A stretch of 34,383 bases of DNA from Bacteroidota bacterium (GTDB lineage: Bacteria; Bacteroidota; Bacteroidia; Cytophagales; Cyclobacteriaceae). The position numbers were made by a program, and so were the translations under genes. Shown in pieces: positions 1 to 6,983 of the stretch (the first letter of the stretch is position 1; each line of letters starts with the position of its first letter). The stretch is from the NCBI GenBank assembly GCA_018267195.1, contig JAFDYY010000032.1:1-34383 (forward strand). The letters are read 5' to 3'. A model generated the notes under the pieces. It was given only the letters and a program-made list of their open reading frames with translations, ran no database searches and had not been told where the DNA came from.

Positions 1-10
1 AATCTGAAAA

Positions 11-355
11 ATGAAAATAGCATATCAAATAGTAGCCACACTTATAGTTTGTTTTATTGTCCAAAGTTTTCTTCCCTGGTGGACCATGGCTATCGTGGCC
101 TTTGCCTTTGGTTATTATTACAATCTGCCGGGCTGGGTATCTTTTTTGGCGGGCTTTATAAGTGTGGGGTTGCTGTGGTTTGCCAAGGCATTTTATATTG
201 ATATTACTACACAATCTATACTGTCTGATAAAGTAAATAAACTGCTGCCGCTAAACCTATTTGTTATGATGATTCTGATAGGCGGGTTAGTCGGAGGTTT
301 TGCCGCCCTGACGGGCACCGTCTTAAAAGGCAAAAAACAACCGAGGTATTATTGA
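11..355 (+). CDS. small four-helix membrane protein, function unknown
   Basis: The 114-residue product has about four hydrophobic segments, near residues 4-21, 23-39, 41-63 and 82-106, and ends in a short basic tail (KGKKQPRYY). It is therefore probably an integral inner-membrane protein. I recognise no catalytic motif and cannot name a family. The ATG at 11 is preceded by an A-rich stretch rather than a Shine-Dalgarno, as is usual for this phylum. It lies upstream of the tRNA cluster on the same strand with no visible terminator between them. Its own promoter lies outside the window. Confidence 0.7.
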   Translation: MKIAYQIVATLIVCFIVQSFLPWWTMAIVAFAFGYYYNLPGWVSFLAGFISVGLLWFAKAFYIDITTQSILSDKVNKLLPLNLFVMMILIGGLVGGFAALTGTVLKGKKQPRYY

Positions 356-413
356 TCTGGCAAAAAAAACAGTAAGAATTTAATCCCTTCCATTTTCGAT
401 TGAAAAATCGGGC

Positions 414-421
414 TATATTTG
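414..421 (+). promoter_or_regulatory. -7 promoter element (TATATTTG) of the tRNA cluster
   Basis: TATATTTG matches the Bacteroidota -7 consensus TAnnTTTG and sits 17 bases before tRNA-Ser. The surrounding 14 bases, CTATATTTGCACCC at 413-426, recur exactly upstream of trpS at 18438-18451. A -33 TTTG at the usual spacing is not exact here (TTTTCG nearby), so the call rests mainly on the -7 match and the position. Confidence 0.5.
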
Positions 422-438
422 CACCCTGTTTTAAGCAA

Positions 439-527
439 GGAGAGGTGGGTGAGCGGCTTAAACCAGCAGTTTGCTAAACTGTCGTACATGTCAAAGTGTA
501 CCGGGGGTTCAAATCCCCCCCTCTCCG
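439..527 (+). tRNA. tRNA-Ser (GCT)
   Basis: The acceptor arm GGAGAGG at 439-445 pairs with CCTCTCC at 520-526, with G527 as discriminator. The anticodon stem GCAGT/ACTGT encloses the loop TTGCTAA, giving anticodon GCT at 473-475, which reads AGC and AGT codons. The 89-base length and long variable arm are typical of class II tRNA-Ser. The CCA end is not encoded. Confidence 0.95.
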
Positions 528-549
528 CTTCTTTGAAATAGTGATGGCA

Positions 550-605
550 AATTTCGTAGCTCAACTGGATAGAGCATCCCGACTGCAAAGTCGGGAAGGT
601 GGCGG
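550..605 (+). pseudogene. truncated tRNA-Arg-like remnant
   Basis: The 23 bases at 554-576, covering the end of the acceptor 5' strand and the whole D arm, are identical to 642-664 of the following tRNA-Arg. An anticodon-like hairpin follows, CCCGAC/GTCGGG around TGCAAA. A normal tRNA would have a 7-base loop on a 5-bp stem, and this does not fit. The variable region AGGT and a GGCGG that could begin a T stem are present, but no T loop, 3' T stem or acceptor 3' strand follows. I read it as a decayed partial duplication of a tRNA gene. A functional tRNA-like RNA cannot be excluded. Confidence 0.6.
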
Positions 606-637
606 CAAAAAGTAGAGCTTAAAAAAAATTGAGAGCA

Positions 638-711
638 GGTCTCGTAGCTCAACTGGATAGAGCAGCTGCCTTCTAAGCAGCAGGTTGCTGGTTCGAGTCC
701 AGCCGGGATCA
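638..711 (+). tRNA. tRNA-Arg (TCT)
   Basis: The acceptor GGTCTCG at 638-644 pairs with CGGGATC at 704-710, with A711 as discriminator. The D arm is GCTC/GAGC. The anticodon stem GCTGC/GCAGC encloses CTTCTAA, giving anticodon TCT at 672-674, which reads AGA and AGG. The T arm is GCTGG-TTCGAGT-CCAGC. All arms pair, it is 74 bases long, and CCA is not encoded. Confidence 0.95.
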
Positions 712-726
712 CAAAAAATATAAATT

Positions 727-800
727 CGGGGTGTAGCGTAGCCCGGTATCGCGCTTGGTTTGGGACCAAGAGATCGTCAGTTCGAATCTGGCCACCCCGA
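727..800 (+). tRNA. tRNA-Pro (TGG)
   Basis: The acceptor CGGGGTG at 727-733 pairs with CACCCCG at 793-799, with A800 as discriminator. The anticodon stem CTTGG/CCAAG encloses TTTGGGA, giving anticodon TGG at 761-763, which reads CCN codons. The T arm is GTCAG-TTCGAAT-CTGGC. The C1-G72 first pair is the usual bacterial tRNA-Pro identity feature. It is the last tRNA of the cluster. Confidence 0.95.
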
Positions 801-808
801 CAATACAT

Positions 809-850
809 CAAAAAGGTTATTTCATTTGTAAATAGCCTTTTTGATTTTTT
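809..850 (+). terminator. terminator of the tRNA cluster, overlapping the araC 3' end
   Basis: A 14-bp stem, CAAAAAGGTTATTT at 809-822 with AAATAGCCTTTTTG at 830-843, has one G-U pair and a 7-base loop. It is followed by ATTTTTT on the plus strand. The stem contains the stop codon and last codons of the convergent araC-type gene, so the same bases end both transcripts. Confidence 0.75.
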
Positions 851-1695
851 AAGTGAAACGCTAACGATTTATTTCTAAATTCTCTCGGAGTAACCCTCTT
901 CTTCTTCAAAAAAATACGGTTAAAATAAGTTAGGCTTTCAAAACCGGTTTCGTATGCAATCTCACTAATAGCCTTATCTGTCTCCGTCAGCAGGTGGCAG
1001 GTATTCCCAATGCGAATATCATTTATATAATCGGAAAAAGTTTTGCCTGTAGCCCGTTTAAAAAATTTACAAAACGCACTGGGCGAGAGATGAATAAGGT
1101 TGGCCGTCTGCTCAAGATCAATAACTTCTGATGATTTTTTCTGAACATACTGGCACACTTTATTAATCCTATTTTCCGTTTTTTCGCTTTTTACAACCGT
1201 AAAATATTCAGACGACAAATTTGTATTTTTTTGTTCTGATAATTTTTGGAGAATAGTAAGGAGCGATACTACCTTCTCCACACCGGCCAACGCAGGCAAC
1301 AATTCAATCTGCAAGGCCGTTTCTTTAGAGCGAGGAAAAAGCAACCCCCGCGAAGCCATCGACAGTAACCTGGCTAGATTATCAAACCCGGTATAGGATA
1401 AAAAATTATGAATAAAGTCAGAAGAAAATTGAATAACGACAGCCGATACTTCCTTTCTTCCCTTATCGCTCGACCAAGTATGAGGTAATCCTGGCCCTAA
1501 TAACACCAAATCACCTTCAGCAAAACCCTCGTTGCTATCCCCTACCAACCGCCTGCCCTTTCCTTTTGTAATAAGAGTTAACTCATACTCGGGATGATAG
1601 TGCCATTTAAATTCAAATGACGGAACCGAAAGAGTATAAGCCAAAAAGGGCTCACTTCCTTTTTTTGTAGCAATATTCTCATAAATCGCCTTCAT
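817..1695 (-). CDS. AraC-family transcriptional regulator with N-terminal cupin sensor
   Basis: This is a 292-residue one-component regulator. The N-terminal third has the cupin-like pattern of sugar-sensing AraC proteins (WHYHPEYELTLI, then GDLVLLGPGLPHTW). The C-terminal ~100 residues hold the two helix-turn-helix units of the family (LEQTANLIHLSPSAFCKFFKR, then ISEIAYETGFESLTYFNRIFLKK). The ATG at 1695 is preferred over a TTG 30 bases upstream, because MKAIYENI is the normal family beginning. It is transcribed divergently from the dioxygenase/glycosidase unit, across a spacer of about 128 bp. It is the likely local regulator of that unit, probably responding to a sugar, but the ligand is unknown. 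Confidence 0.9.
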   Translation of the reverse strand: MKAIYENIATKKGSEPFLAYTLSVPSFEFKWHYHPEYELTLITKGKGRRLVGDSNEGFAEGDLVLLGPGLPHTWSSDKGRKEVSAVVIQFSSDFIHNFLSYTGFDNLARLLSMASRGLLFPRSKETALQIELLPALAGVEKVVSLLTILQKLSEQKNTNLSSEYFTVVKSEKTENRINKVCQYVQKKSSEVIDLEQTANLIHLSPSAFCKFFKRATGKTFSDYINDIRIGNTCHLLTETDKAISEIAYETGFESLTYFNRIFLKKKRVTPREFRNKSLAFHLKNQKGYLQMK

Positions 1696-1761
1696 ATCAA
1701 CACAATAATACTTATATAATATCAATTCATATAAAATTTTGTCAATACAGTGTTACAATAT

Positions 1762-1773
1762 GCACAAAAGTGC
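1762..1773. promoter_or_regulatory. small palindrome in the divergent spacer, possible operator
   Basis: GCAC-AAAA-GTGC is an inverted repeat between the AraC regulator and the dioxygenase gene, about 50 bases before the latter's ATG. Its position suits a regulator site. The arms are only 4 bp, and AraC proteins usually bind direct repeats, so the call is weak. Confidence 0.25.
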
Positions 1774-1823
1774 TAACCATCGCAATAGGTGTGTTCTATT
1801 TTTACTTCTAAAAATACCTTGAT

Positions 1824-2642
1824 ATGAATATTCCTATAGCAATACAGGAAAAGCTGAATCAGCCTTATCCTCTTACCCAAGAACAGATAAACTTTTACCA
1901 ACAAAATCGGTTTATTAAAATCAAAAAAATATTCGATGCAGAGACCCTTACCTATTTCAATTCGGTTATCAGCGAAAGGGTTACAGAAATGAATAAGATA
2001 ACTACTGAAATAAGCGAGCGCACTACCTATGGAAAAGCCTTTTTGCAACTATTTAACTTATGGCGCGAAGACGAGCGAATCAAACAATTCGTATTTAGCA
2101 AACGTCTGGCTAAAATTGCCGCAGAATTAATGAAGACAGAAGGGGTTCGGTTATATCATGATCAGGCCTTATATAAAGAAGCGGGCGGAGGGATAACCCC
2201 TTGGCATGCCGATCAATACTATTGGCCACTGGAAACAGACAAAACCGTAACCGCATGGATCCCTTTACAGGAAACCTCGCTGGAAATGGGGCCACTGGAA
2301 TTTAGTGCCGGCAGTCATCAGATTGTGGAAGGCCGAGAACTGGAGATAGGCGATGATAGTGAGATCGTTATTCAACAACGGTTGCGGGTTACCGATTTTA
2401 AACACGTGGTGGAGGCCTTTGATCTGGGCGAAGTAAGTTTTCATTCGGGGTGGGTATTTCATCGGGCAGGTGCCAATACCACAAAAGAGATGCGCAAAGT
2501 GATGACGGTAATTTACATGGACCGTGATATGAAATTGAAAAAACCCGAAAACAAGAACCAAATTAATGACTGGAATACTTGGTGCCCCGGTGCCGAGGTG
2601 GGCCAGGTAATTAACTCCCCCATCAATCCCGTGCTTTACTGA
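1824..2642 (+). CDS. phytanoyl-CoA dioxygenase (PhyH) family Fe(II)/2-oxoglutarate oxygenase
   Basis: The 272-residue product belongs to the PhyH family of non-haem iron, 2-oxoglutarate-dependent hydroxylases. The iron facial triad is visible: H128-A-D130 in ITPWHADQYYWPL, and H213 in GWVFHRAGANTT. R224 in MRKVMTVIYMD is the likely 2-oxoglutarate carboxylate ligand. There is no signal peptide, so it is probably cytoplasmic. The ATG is the first gene start after the divergent spacer. Its stop overlaps the next start by one base (TGATG), so translation is probably coupled. The substrate is not predictable; placed beside a sugar isomerase and glycosidases, a sugar or sugar-linked compound is a reasonable inference. 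Confidence 0.85.
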   Translation: MNIPIAIQEKLNQPYPLTQEQINFYQQNRFIKIKKIFDAETLTYFNSVISERVTEMNKITTEISERTTYGKAFLQLFNLWREDERIKQFVFSKRLAKIAAELMKTEGVRLYHDQALYKEAGGGITPWHADQYYWPLETDKTVTAWIPLQETSLEMGPLEFSAGSHQIVEGRELEIGDDSEIVIQQRLRVTDFKHVVEAFDLGEVSFHSGWVFHRAGANTTKEMRKVMTVIYMDRDMKLKKPENKNQINDWNTWCPGAEVGQVINSPINPVLY

Positions 2643-3496
2643 TGCAGGTTAAGTTTATATGCCCTTACTGGGGGCAGGAAAGAACAAATATGCAGCAGTT
2701 CTTCAGGCGGTTATCAGAAGAACAATATGATGGGGTGGAAATCAACCTTCCGTATGATCCTGGAAACATAAAAGAATTTTGTAAAGAATTAGATGCCATT
2801 CGCACCAACCGTCATTTCATTTTTATTGCGCAACAAGTATTGCCGCAGGCAACTGAATCGGTAAATGAGTACATCCACAACATGAAAGCAAGAATTGAAT
2901 TTCTGGCTTCTCTAAAGCCCGATTTCATAAACAGCCACACCGGAAAAGATTATTTTTCCTTTGACGATAACTGTCGCATTATTGATTGGATAGAAAACTG
3001 GAGCAATCATACCGGTGTGCCGGTATACCACGAAACCCATCGTGGGCGGTTTACTTTTCACGCCTCGTCCTTGTTACCCTACTTGCAACACTTTCCAACC
3101 CTGAAACTCACAGGCGATTTTTCGCATTGGTGTACCGTATCCGAAAGTATGTTAGCTGATCAGGAATCTATTCTTGAAAAAATTATTCCTCATGTGCATC
3201 ATATCCATGCCCGTATCGGCTACGAGCATAGCCCCCAGGTAAATGATCCGGCTGCTCCGGAGTGGAGCCCGCATATAGAAATCTTCTTAGGATGGTGGAC
3301 GAAAATACTTACGACACAATCGACACAAGGAAAAAAAACAATCACCATCACACCGGAGTTTGGGCCAACACCCTATATGCCCGTATTGCCGTATTCACAA
3401 AAGCCTTTATCTGATCAGTGGGATACCAATGTTTGGATGAAAAATAAAATACAAGAAAGACTGACCCGGACGAGCAACTTAAAGCAAGATAGATGA
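2642..3496 (+). CDS. sugar phosphate isomerase/epimerase-like TIM-barrel protein
   Basis: The 284-residue product resembles the xylose isomerase-like AP-endonuclease-2 TIM-barrel family. Metal-ligand positions typical of the fold are visible: E131 (VYHETHRG), D159 (LTGDFSHWC), a His in HHIHARIG (187/189) and E239 (ITPEFGP). Families of this kind isomerise or epimerise sugars or keto acids with a divalent metal, usually in the cytoplasm. Its ATG overlaps the dioxygenase stop by one base and its stop overlaps the next ATG by four (ATGA). It is thus the second gene of a coupled unit. The exact reaction is unknown. Confidence 0.8.
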   Translation: MQVKFICPYWGQERTNMQQFFRRLSEEQYDGVEINLPYDPGNIKEFCKELDAIRTNRHFIFIAQQVLPQATESVNEYIHNMKARIEFLASLKPDFINSHTGKDYFSFDDNCRIIDWIENWSNHTGVPVYHETHRGRFTFHASSLLPYLQHFPTLKLTGDFSHWCTVSESMLADQESILEKIIPHVHHIHARIGYEHSPQVNDPAAPEWSPHIEIFLGWWTKILTTQSTQGKKTITITPEFGPTPYMPVLPYSQKPLSDQWDTNVWMKNKIQERLTRTSNLKQDR

Positions 3497-5430
3497 AATT
3501 TATATTGATGATGGTCTTCGCTTCGGGAATCGTAATGAACTGTCAGGGTCCTCCGCCTGCAATAAATTCGCCTTTTGAAAAAGTGAAAGCCCTTTCAGAA
3601 GAATACACTATTCTACCTATTCCATCTATTAAGCCGGAATGGTGGCTGCGCGAGCAAATCCAAAAAAATCTCGATGGGTTTACCGGGCGATTGGATACCC
3701 TCGTGCCGGCACTCATCCTGGAAGATCAAATCTATGGCCGAAACAGGCTAACAAAAAAAGTAAAAAACAAAAACGTAGGCGCACTTGGCAATGAAGGAGA
3801 TTGGCAAATTCAATTTCTTTGGTGGAACAGCGAGACCCAAAGTAACTGGCGTGATGGCTACCTCCGGAGTGCCATCCTCACAAACGAGGAGTACCACCTA
3901 CGAAAGCTAAGTCAGTATATTCGCTACATTCTATCAACACAGGATAAAGACGGCTATTTAGGAATTTATGATGACGATATCCGCTACAAATTTGATAACG
4001 AAAACGGAGAGCTATGGGCGAAAGCAAGCCTGTTAAGAGGGTTGCTGGCTTGGTACGAATACACCGGGGACAAAAATGTGCTGATTGCAATTGAACGTGC
4101 CGTTCAAAATGTAATGAACAACTACCCGGCTACAGCCTCTCATCCTTTTTATTCCAAACAACCCAATGTGGGCGGAACTTCTCATGGCCTCGTCATTACC
4201 GATGTTTTAGAAAGTCTGTATCGCATTACCAAAAAAGATATATACCGGGATTATTGTTTGTTCTTGTATAAAGATTTTTCCGAACAAACATTAAATGAAG
4301 ATGCGCAGTATCTAAAACTGATAAACGATACGCTTCCGTTAAAAGGACACAGTGTACATACCTACGAACACTTAAGAAGCATTGCCGCAGCCTACATGGC
4401 ATCGGGCAATCCACTCCTAAAAAAAGCGATTGATTCATTTCTCAAAAAAATTAATAAAGAAACCACTGCTTCGGGGGCAGCCGTTGGCGATGAATGGATC
4501 CGAGGAATTAGGGCCGATGCCACCCAGCGCGGGTATGAATATTGTTCTTTACAGGAATTAATGCACAGCTACCTTAGCCTGATGGTTAAATTCGGTGATC
4601 AATCCATGGCCGATCAAGCCGAAAAGATTTTTTTTAATGCCGCTCAAGGCGCACGCCATCCTGAAAAAAGTTGCATTGCCTACTTAAAATCAGACAACTC
4701 GTATGCAATGACCGGAGGACTGAATGGAGATGATCATGATAAAAAACAAACCCGTTACTCTTACTCGCCTGTGCATCAGGAAGCGGCTGTCTGTTGTGTG
4801 CCCAATGCAGGGCGCATTGCTCCGTACTATGTTCAGCACATGTGGTTAAAAAACAATCGGACGATTGTGGCTGCACTGCTGGGGCCCAGTACGGTAACTA
4901 CTCCGATAGGAAACGATACCATTACCATCAAAGAAGAAACGAATTACCCCTTTGGTAACTTGATTCGATTTGAAGTGACTGCCAATTCCAAATTGGCCTT
5001 CAAAATCAGAAAACCGGATTGGGTATCCAAATTTCTCCTCACCGAAAATTACCGGGAAGAAAATGGGTTTATCATTATTGAAAAAAAATGGAGCGGTACA
5101 CAAATCATTGAACTCAAATTCAACCCAGAGGTAGTTGTTCGCGAAGATATTAATCATGAAAAATATTTTACGTACGGGGCATTGGTTTTAGCTCATCCTA
5201 TCGAAGCCCTGGAGGAACGCGGAAAATCATTCCCGATAGCTGGTTTTTACAATTATAAGTACTCCCCCAAAGAAAAAACTGAATATTTATTTGCTAACGA
5301 AAAGGTATTGACCGATCCGGTACAATTAAAATTCAAAACGCTTGTGATAAATCCTCGTACAAAACAAAAAGATACCATTGAACTAGTGCCCATGAAAGAA
5401 ACCATTTTGAGACAGATTACATTTAAATAA
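3493..5430 (+). CDS. GH127-type (DUF1680) glycoside hydrolase, lipoprotein
   Basis: The 645-residue product has a lipoprotein signal with the lipobox IVMNC at C17, so it is likely membrane-anchored outside the cytoplasm. The body matches the GH127/DUF1680 alpha/alpha-barrel family, whose studied member HypBA1 is a beta-L-arabinofuranosidase with a zinc-bound cysteine nucleophile. Equivalents of its key residues are present: E334 (GDEWIRG, general acid/base), E349-Y-C351 (zinc ligands) and C434-C435 (nucleophile and zinc ligand, in AAVCCVPNAG). An active retaining hydrolase is therefore likely. Specificity within this broad family is open. The start overlaps the preceding stop by four bases, and a GH13 gene follows after two bases. 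Confidence 0.85.
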   Translation: MKFILMMVFASGIVMNCQGPPPAINSPFEKVKALSEEYTILPIPSIKPEWWLREQIQKNLDGFTGRLDTLVPALILEDQIYGRNRLTKKVKNKNVGALGNEGDWQIQFLWWNSETQSNWRDGYLRSAILTNEEYHLRKLSQYIRYILSTQDKDGYLGIYDDDIRYKFDNENGELWAKASLLRGLLAWYEYTGDKNVLIAIERAVQNVMNNYPATASHPFYSKQPNVGGTSHGLVITDVLESLYRITKKDIYRDYCLFLYKDFSEQTLNEDAQYLKLINDTLPLKGHSVHTYEHLRSIAAAYMASGNPLLKKAIDSFLKKINKETTASGAAVGDEWIRGIRADATQRGYEYCSLQELMHSYLSLMVKFGDQSMADQAEKIFFNAAQGARHPEKSCIAYLKSDNSYAMTGGLNGDDHDKKQTRYSYSPVHQEAAVCCVPNAGRIAPYYVQHMWLKNNRTIVAALLGPSTVTTPIGNDTITIKEETNYPFGNLIRFEVTANSKLAFKIRKPDWVSKFLLTENYREENGFIIIEKKWSGTQIIELKFNPEVVVREDINHEKYFTYGALVLAHPIEALEERGKSFPIAGFYNYKYSPKEKTEYLFANEKVLTDPVQLKFKTLVINPRTKQKDTIELVPMKETILRQITFK

Positions 5431-5432
5431 CC

Positions 5433-6959
5433 ATGAAGAAATTAATTGTTCTGTTATTGATCTCTGGATACGTGTTAACCGGATTCTCGCAAGAAATTAT
5501 TTACCACGTTTTTCAGCGGAGTTTCTTTGATAGCAACCACGATGGCCATGGCGACTTGCGGGGAATACAGCAAAAACTGGATTACCTGCAAGAGTTGGGG
5601 GTAACCTCGCTCCTTCTTACTCCACTATATCAATCCGAGTTCTATCACAATTATTTTGCTACTGATTTTGAAAAAATTGATCCTCGATATGGGTTGCTGG
5701 ATGACTATCTGGCTTTAGTGAGAGAAGTACATAAGCGAGGTATGAAAATTTATCAGGATGTGGAAATGCAGTACGTTACACACGGGCATCCCTGGTATAC
5801 CCGCTCATTCAATAATCCTCAGTCGCCTTTTACAAAATATATTTATTATGACGACAGCCTGAATCAGAAACCTTTTTTCTTTTATAACATTCCCGAGTTT
5901 GTTACCTACAATAATCTAAAGCAAAAGATTGCCGTTGTAAATATGAATAACCCGGAAGTTCGCCAATACACCATAGATGTGCTGAAGTTTTGGGTTGACC
6001 CCAATAAAGATGGAAAATTTGATGACGGAGTAGATGGCTTCCGGCTCGACCACATGATGGATGATCTGGATAATTTTAAAAAACTACCCGATCTGTTTAA
6101 AAAATTCTGGACACCGGTATTAACGACTCTCAAAAAAGAAAACCCTAAACTGGTCATCATAGCCGAGCAGGCTAACTGGTTTTCATTAGGACGGGAGTAT
6201 TTTAGGCAAGCCAATGTAGATCGGGTATTTGGATTTTATCTTAGCTGGGCAATCGAAAAAATGGACAAGAAAGAATTATTGAAGGCGGCCGATAGTACAC
6301 TAACCAAAAATCCCACGGACAAAAATCAGATAGTATTTCTGGAAAATCATGACACCCGAAGAATAGCATCAGTCAAAGGAATGACTCTTCCAAAACTGAA
6401 AATTGCGGCTGCCTTAAACCTTTTTCTGGGTGGCATACCTCTGATTTACTATGGACAAGAGTTAGGCATGAAAGGGAAGCAATTAAAAGGTCCAACGGAT
6501 GGCAATGATATCCCCATTCGCGAAGCGTTTGAATGGACTGCCAATGCCACCGGAAACGGCATGGCCCTTTGGTATAAAGACACAGGTCCCTGGTGGGACA
6601 GCACACACGTAAAGCCCTATGACGGAATCTCGCTGGAGGAAGAAAAAAAAGTCCCCCAATCGCTCTGGAGCTACTACAAAAAAATGATTCAACTGAGAAA
6701 ATCAAGTCAGGCCTTATCGCAAGGTCGGTATCGTGCTCTTAACAATGAAAATGATAAAGTATTTTCATTTCTTCGCTCTACCGAAAAAGAAGAGGTGGCG
6801 GTGATCATAAATCTTTCCGACAAGATTGAGCAGGCCAGCGTCTCTATTAACTCAAAATCTGCTACCAATCTATTAAGTAAGAAAAGCTGTTCAATAAATA
6901 ATGGGGCTATCACAGTTCAATTACAGCCTTACGAAGTACAGCTGTACAAGCTTCAGTAG
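5433..6959 (+). CDS. exported GH13 alpha-amylase family protein
   Basis: The 508-residue product begins with a signal peptide (to about GFSQ, residue 20) and continues as a GH13 barrel (IIYHVFQRSFFDSNHDGHGD). The nucleophile is D206 in GFRLDHMMD, the acid/base E245 in IIAEQANW, and the third acid D307 in LENHDTRR. A C-terminal beta domain ends in EVQLYKLQ. Region I reads DVEMQYVTH instead of the usual DxVxNH, so the subsite around it may differ. It is the last gene of the coupled unit and probably acts in the periplasm on alpha-glucosidic material. No SusCD-like transporter is nearby. Confidence 0.88.
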   Translation: MKKLIVLLLISGYVLTGFSQEIIYHVFQRSFFDSNHDGHGDLRGIQQKLDYLQELGVTSLLLTPLYQSEFYHNYFATDFEKIDPRYGLLDDYLALVREVHKRGMKIYQDVEMQYVTHGHPWYTRSFNNPQSPFTKYIYYDDSLNQKPFFFYNIPEFVTYNNLKQKIAVVNMNNPEVRQYTIDVLKFWVDPNKDGKFDDGVDGFRLDHMMDDLDNFKKLPDLFKKFWTPVLTTLKKENPKLVIIAEQANWFSLGREYFRQANVDRVFGFYLSWAIEKMDKKELLKAADSTLTKNPTDKNQIVFLENHDTRRIASVKGMTLPKLKIAAALNLFLGGIPLIYYGQELGMKGKQLKGPTDGNDIPIREAFEWTANATGNGMALWYKDTGPWWDSTHVKPYDGISLEEEKKVPQSLWSYYKKMIQLRKSSQALSQGRYRALNNENDKVFSFLRSTEKEEVAVIINLSDKIEQASVSINSKSATNLLSKKSCSINNGAITVQLQPYEVQLYKLQ

Positions 6960-6983
6960 CACATGTTGTCGCTACCGTATTTC

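Noticed and set aside
509..811. 100-codon minus-strand ORF over the tRNA cluster
   Set aside because: It is antisense to tRNA-Arg, tRNA-Pro and the tRNA remnant, and its product has the repetitive look of translated tRNA antisense.
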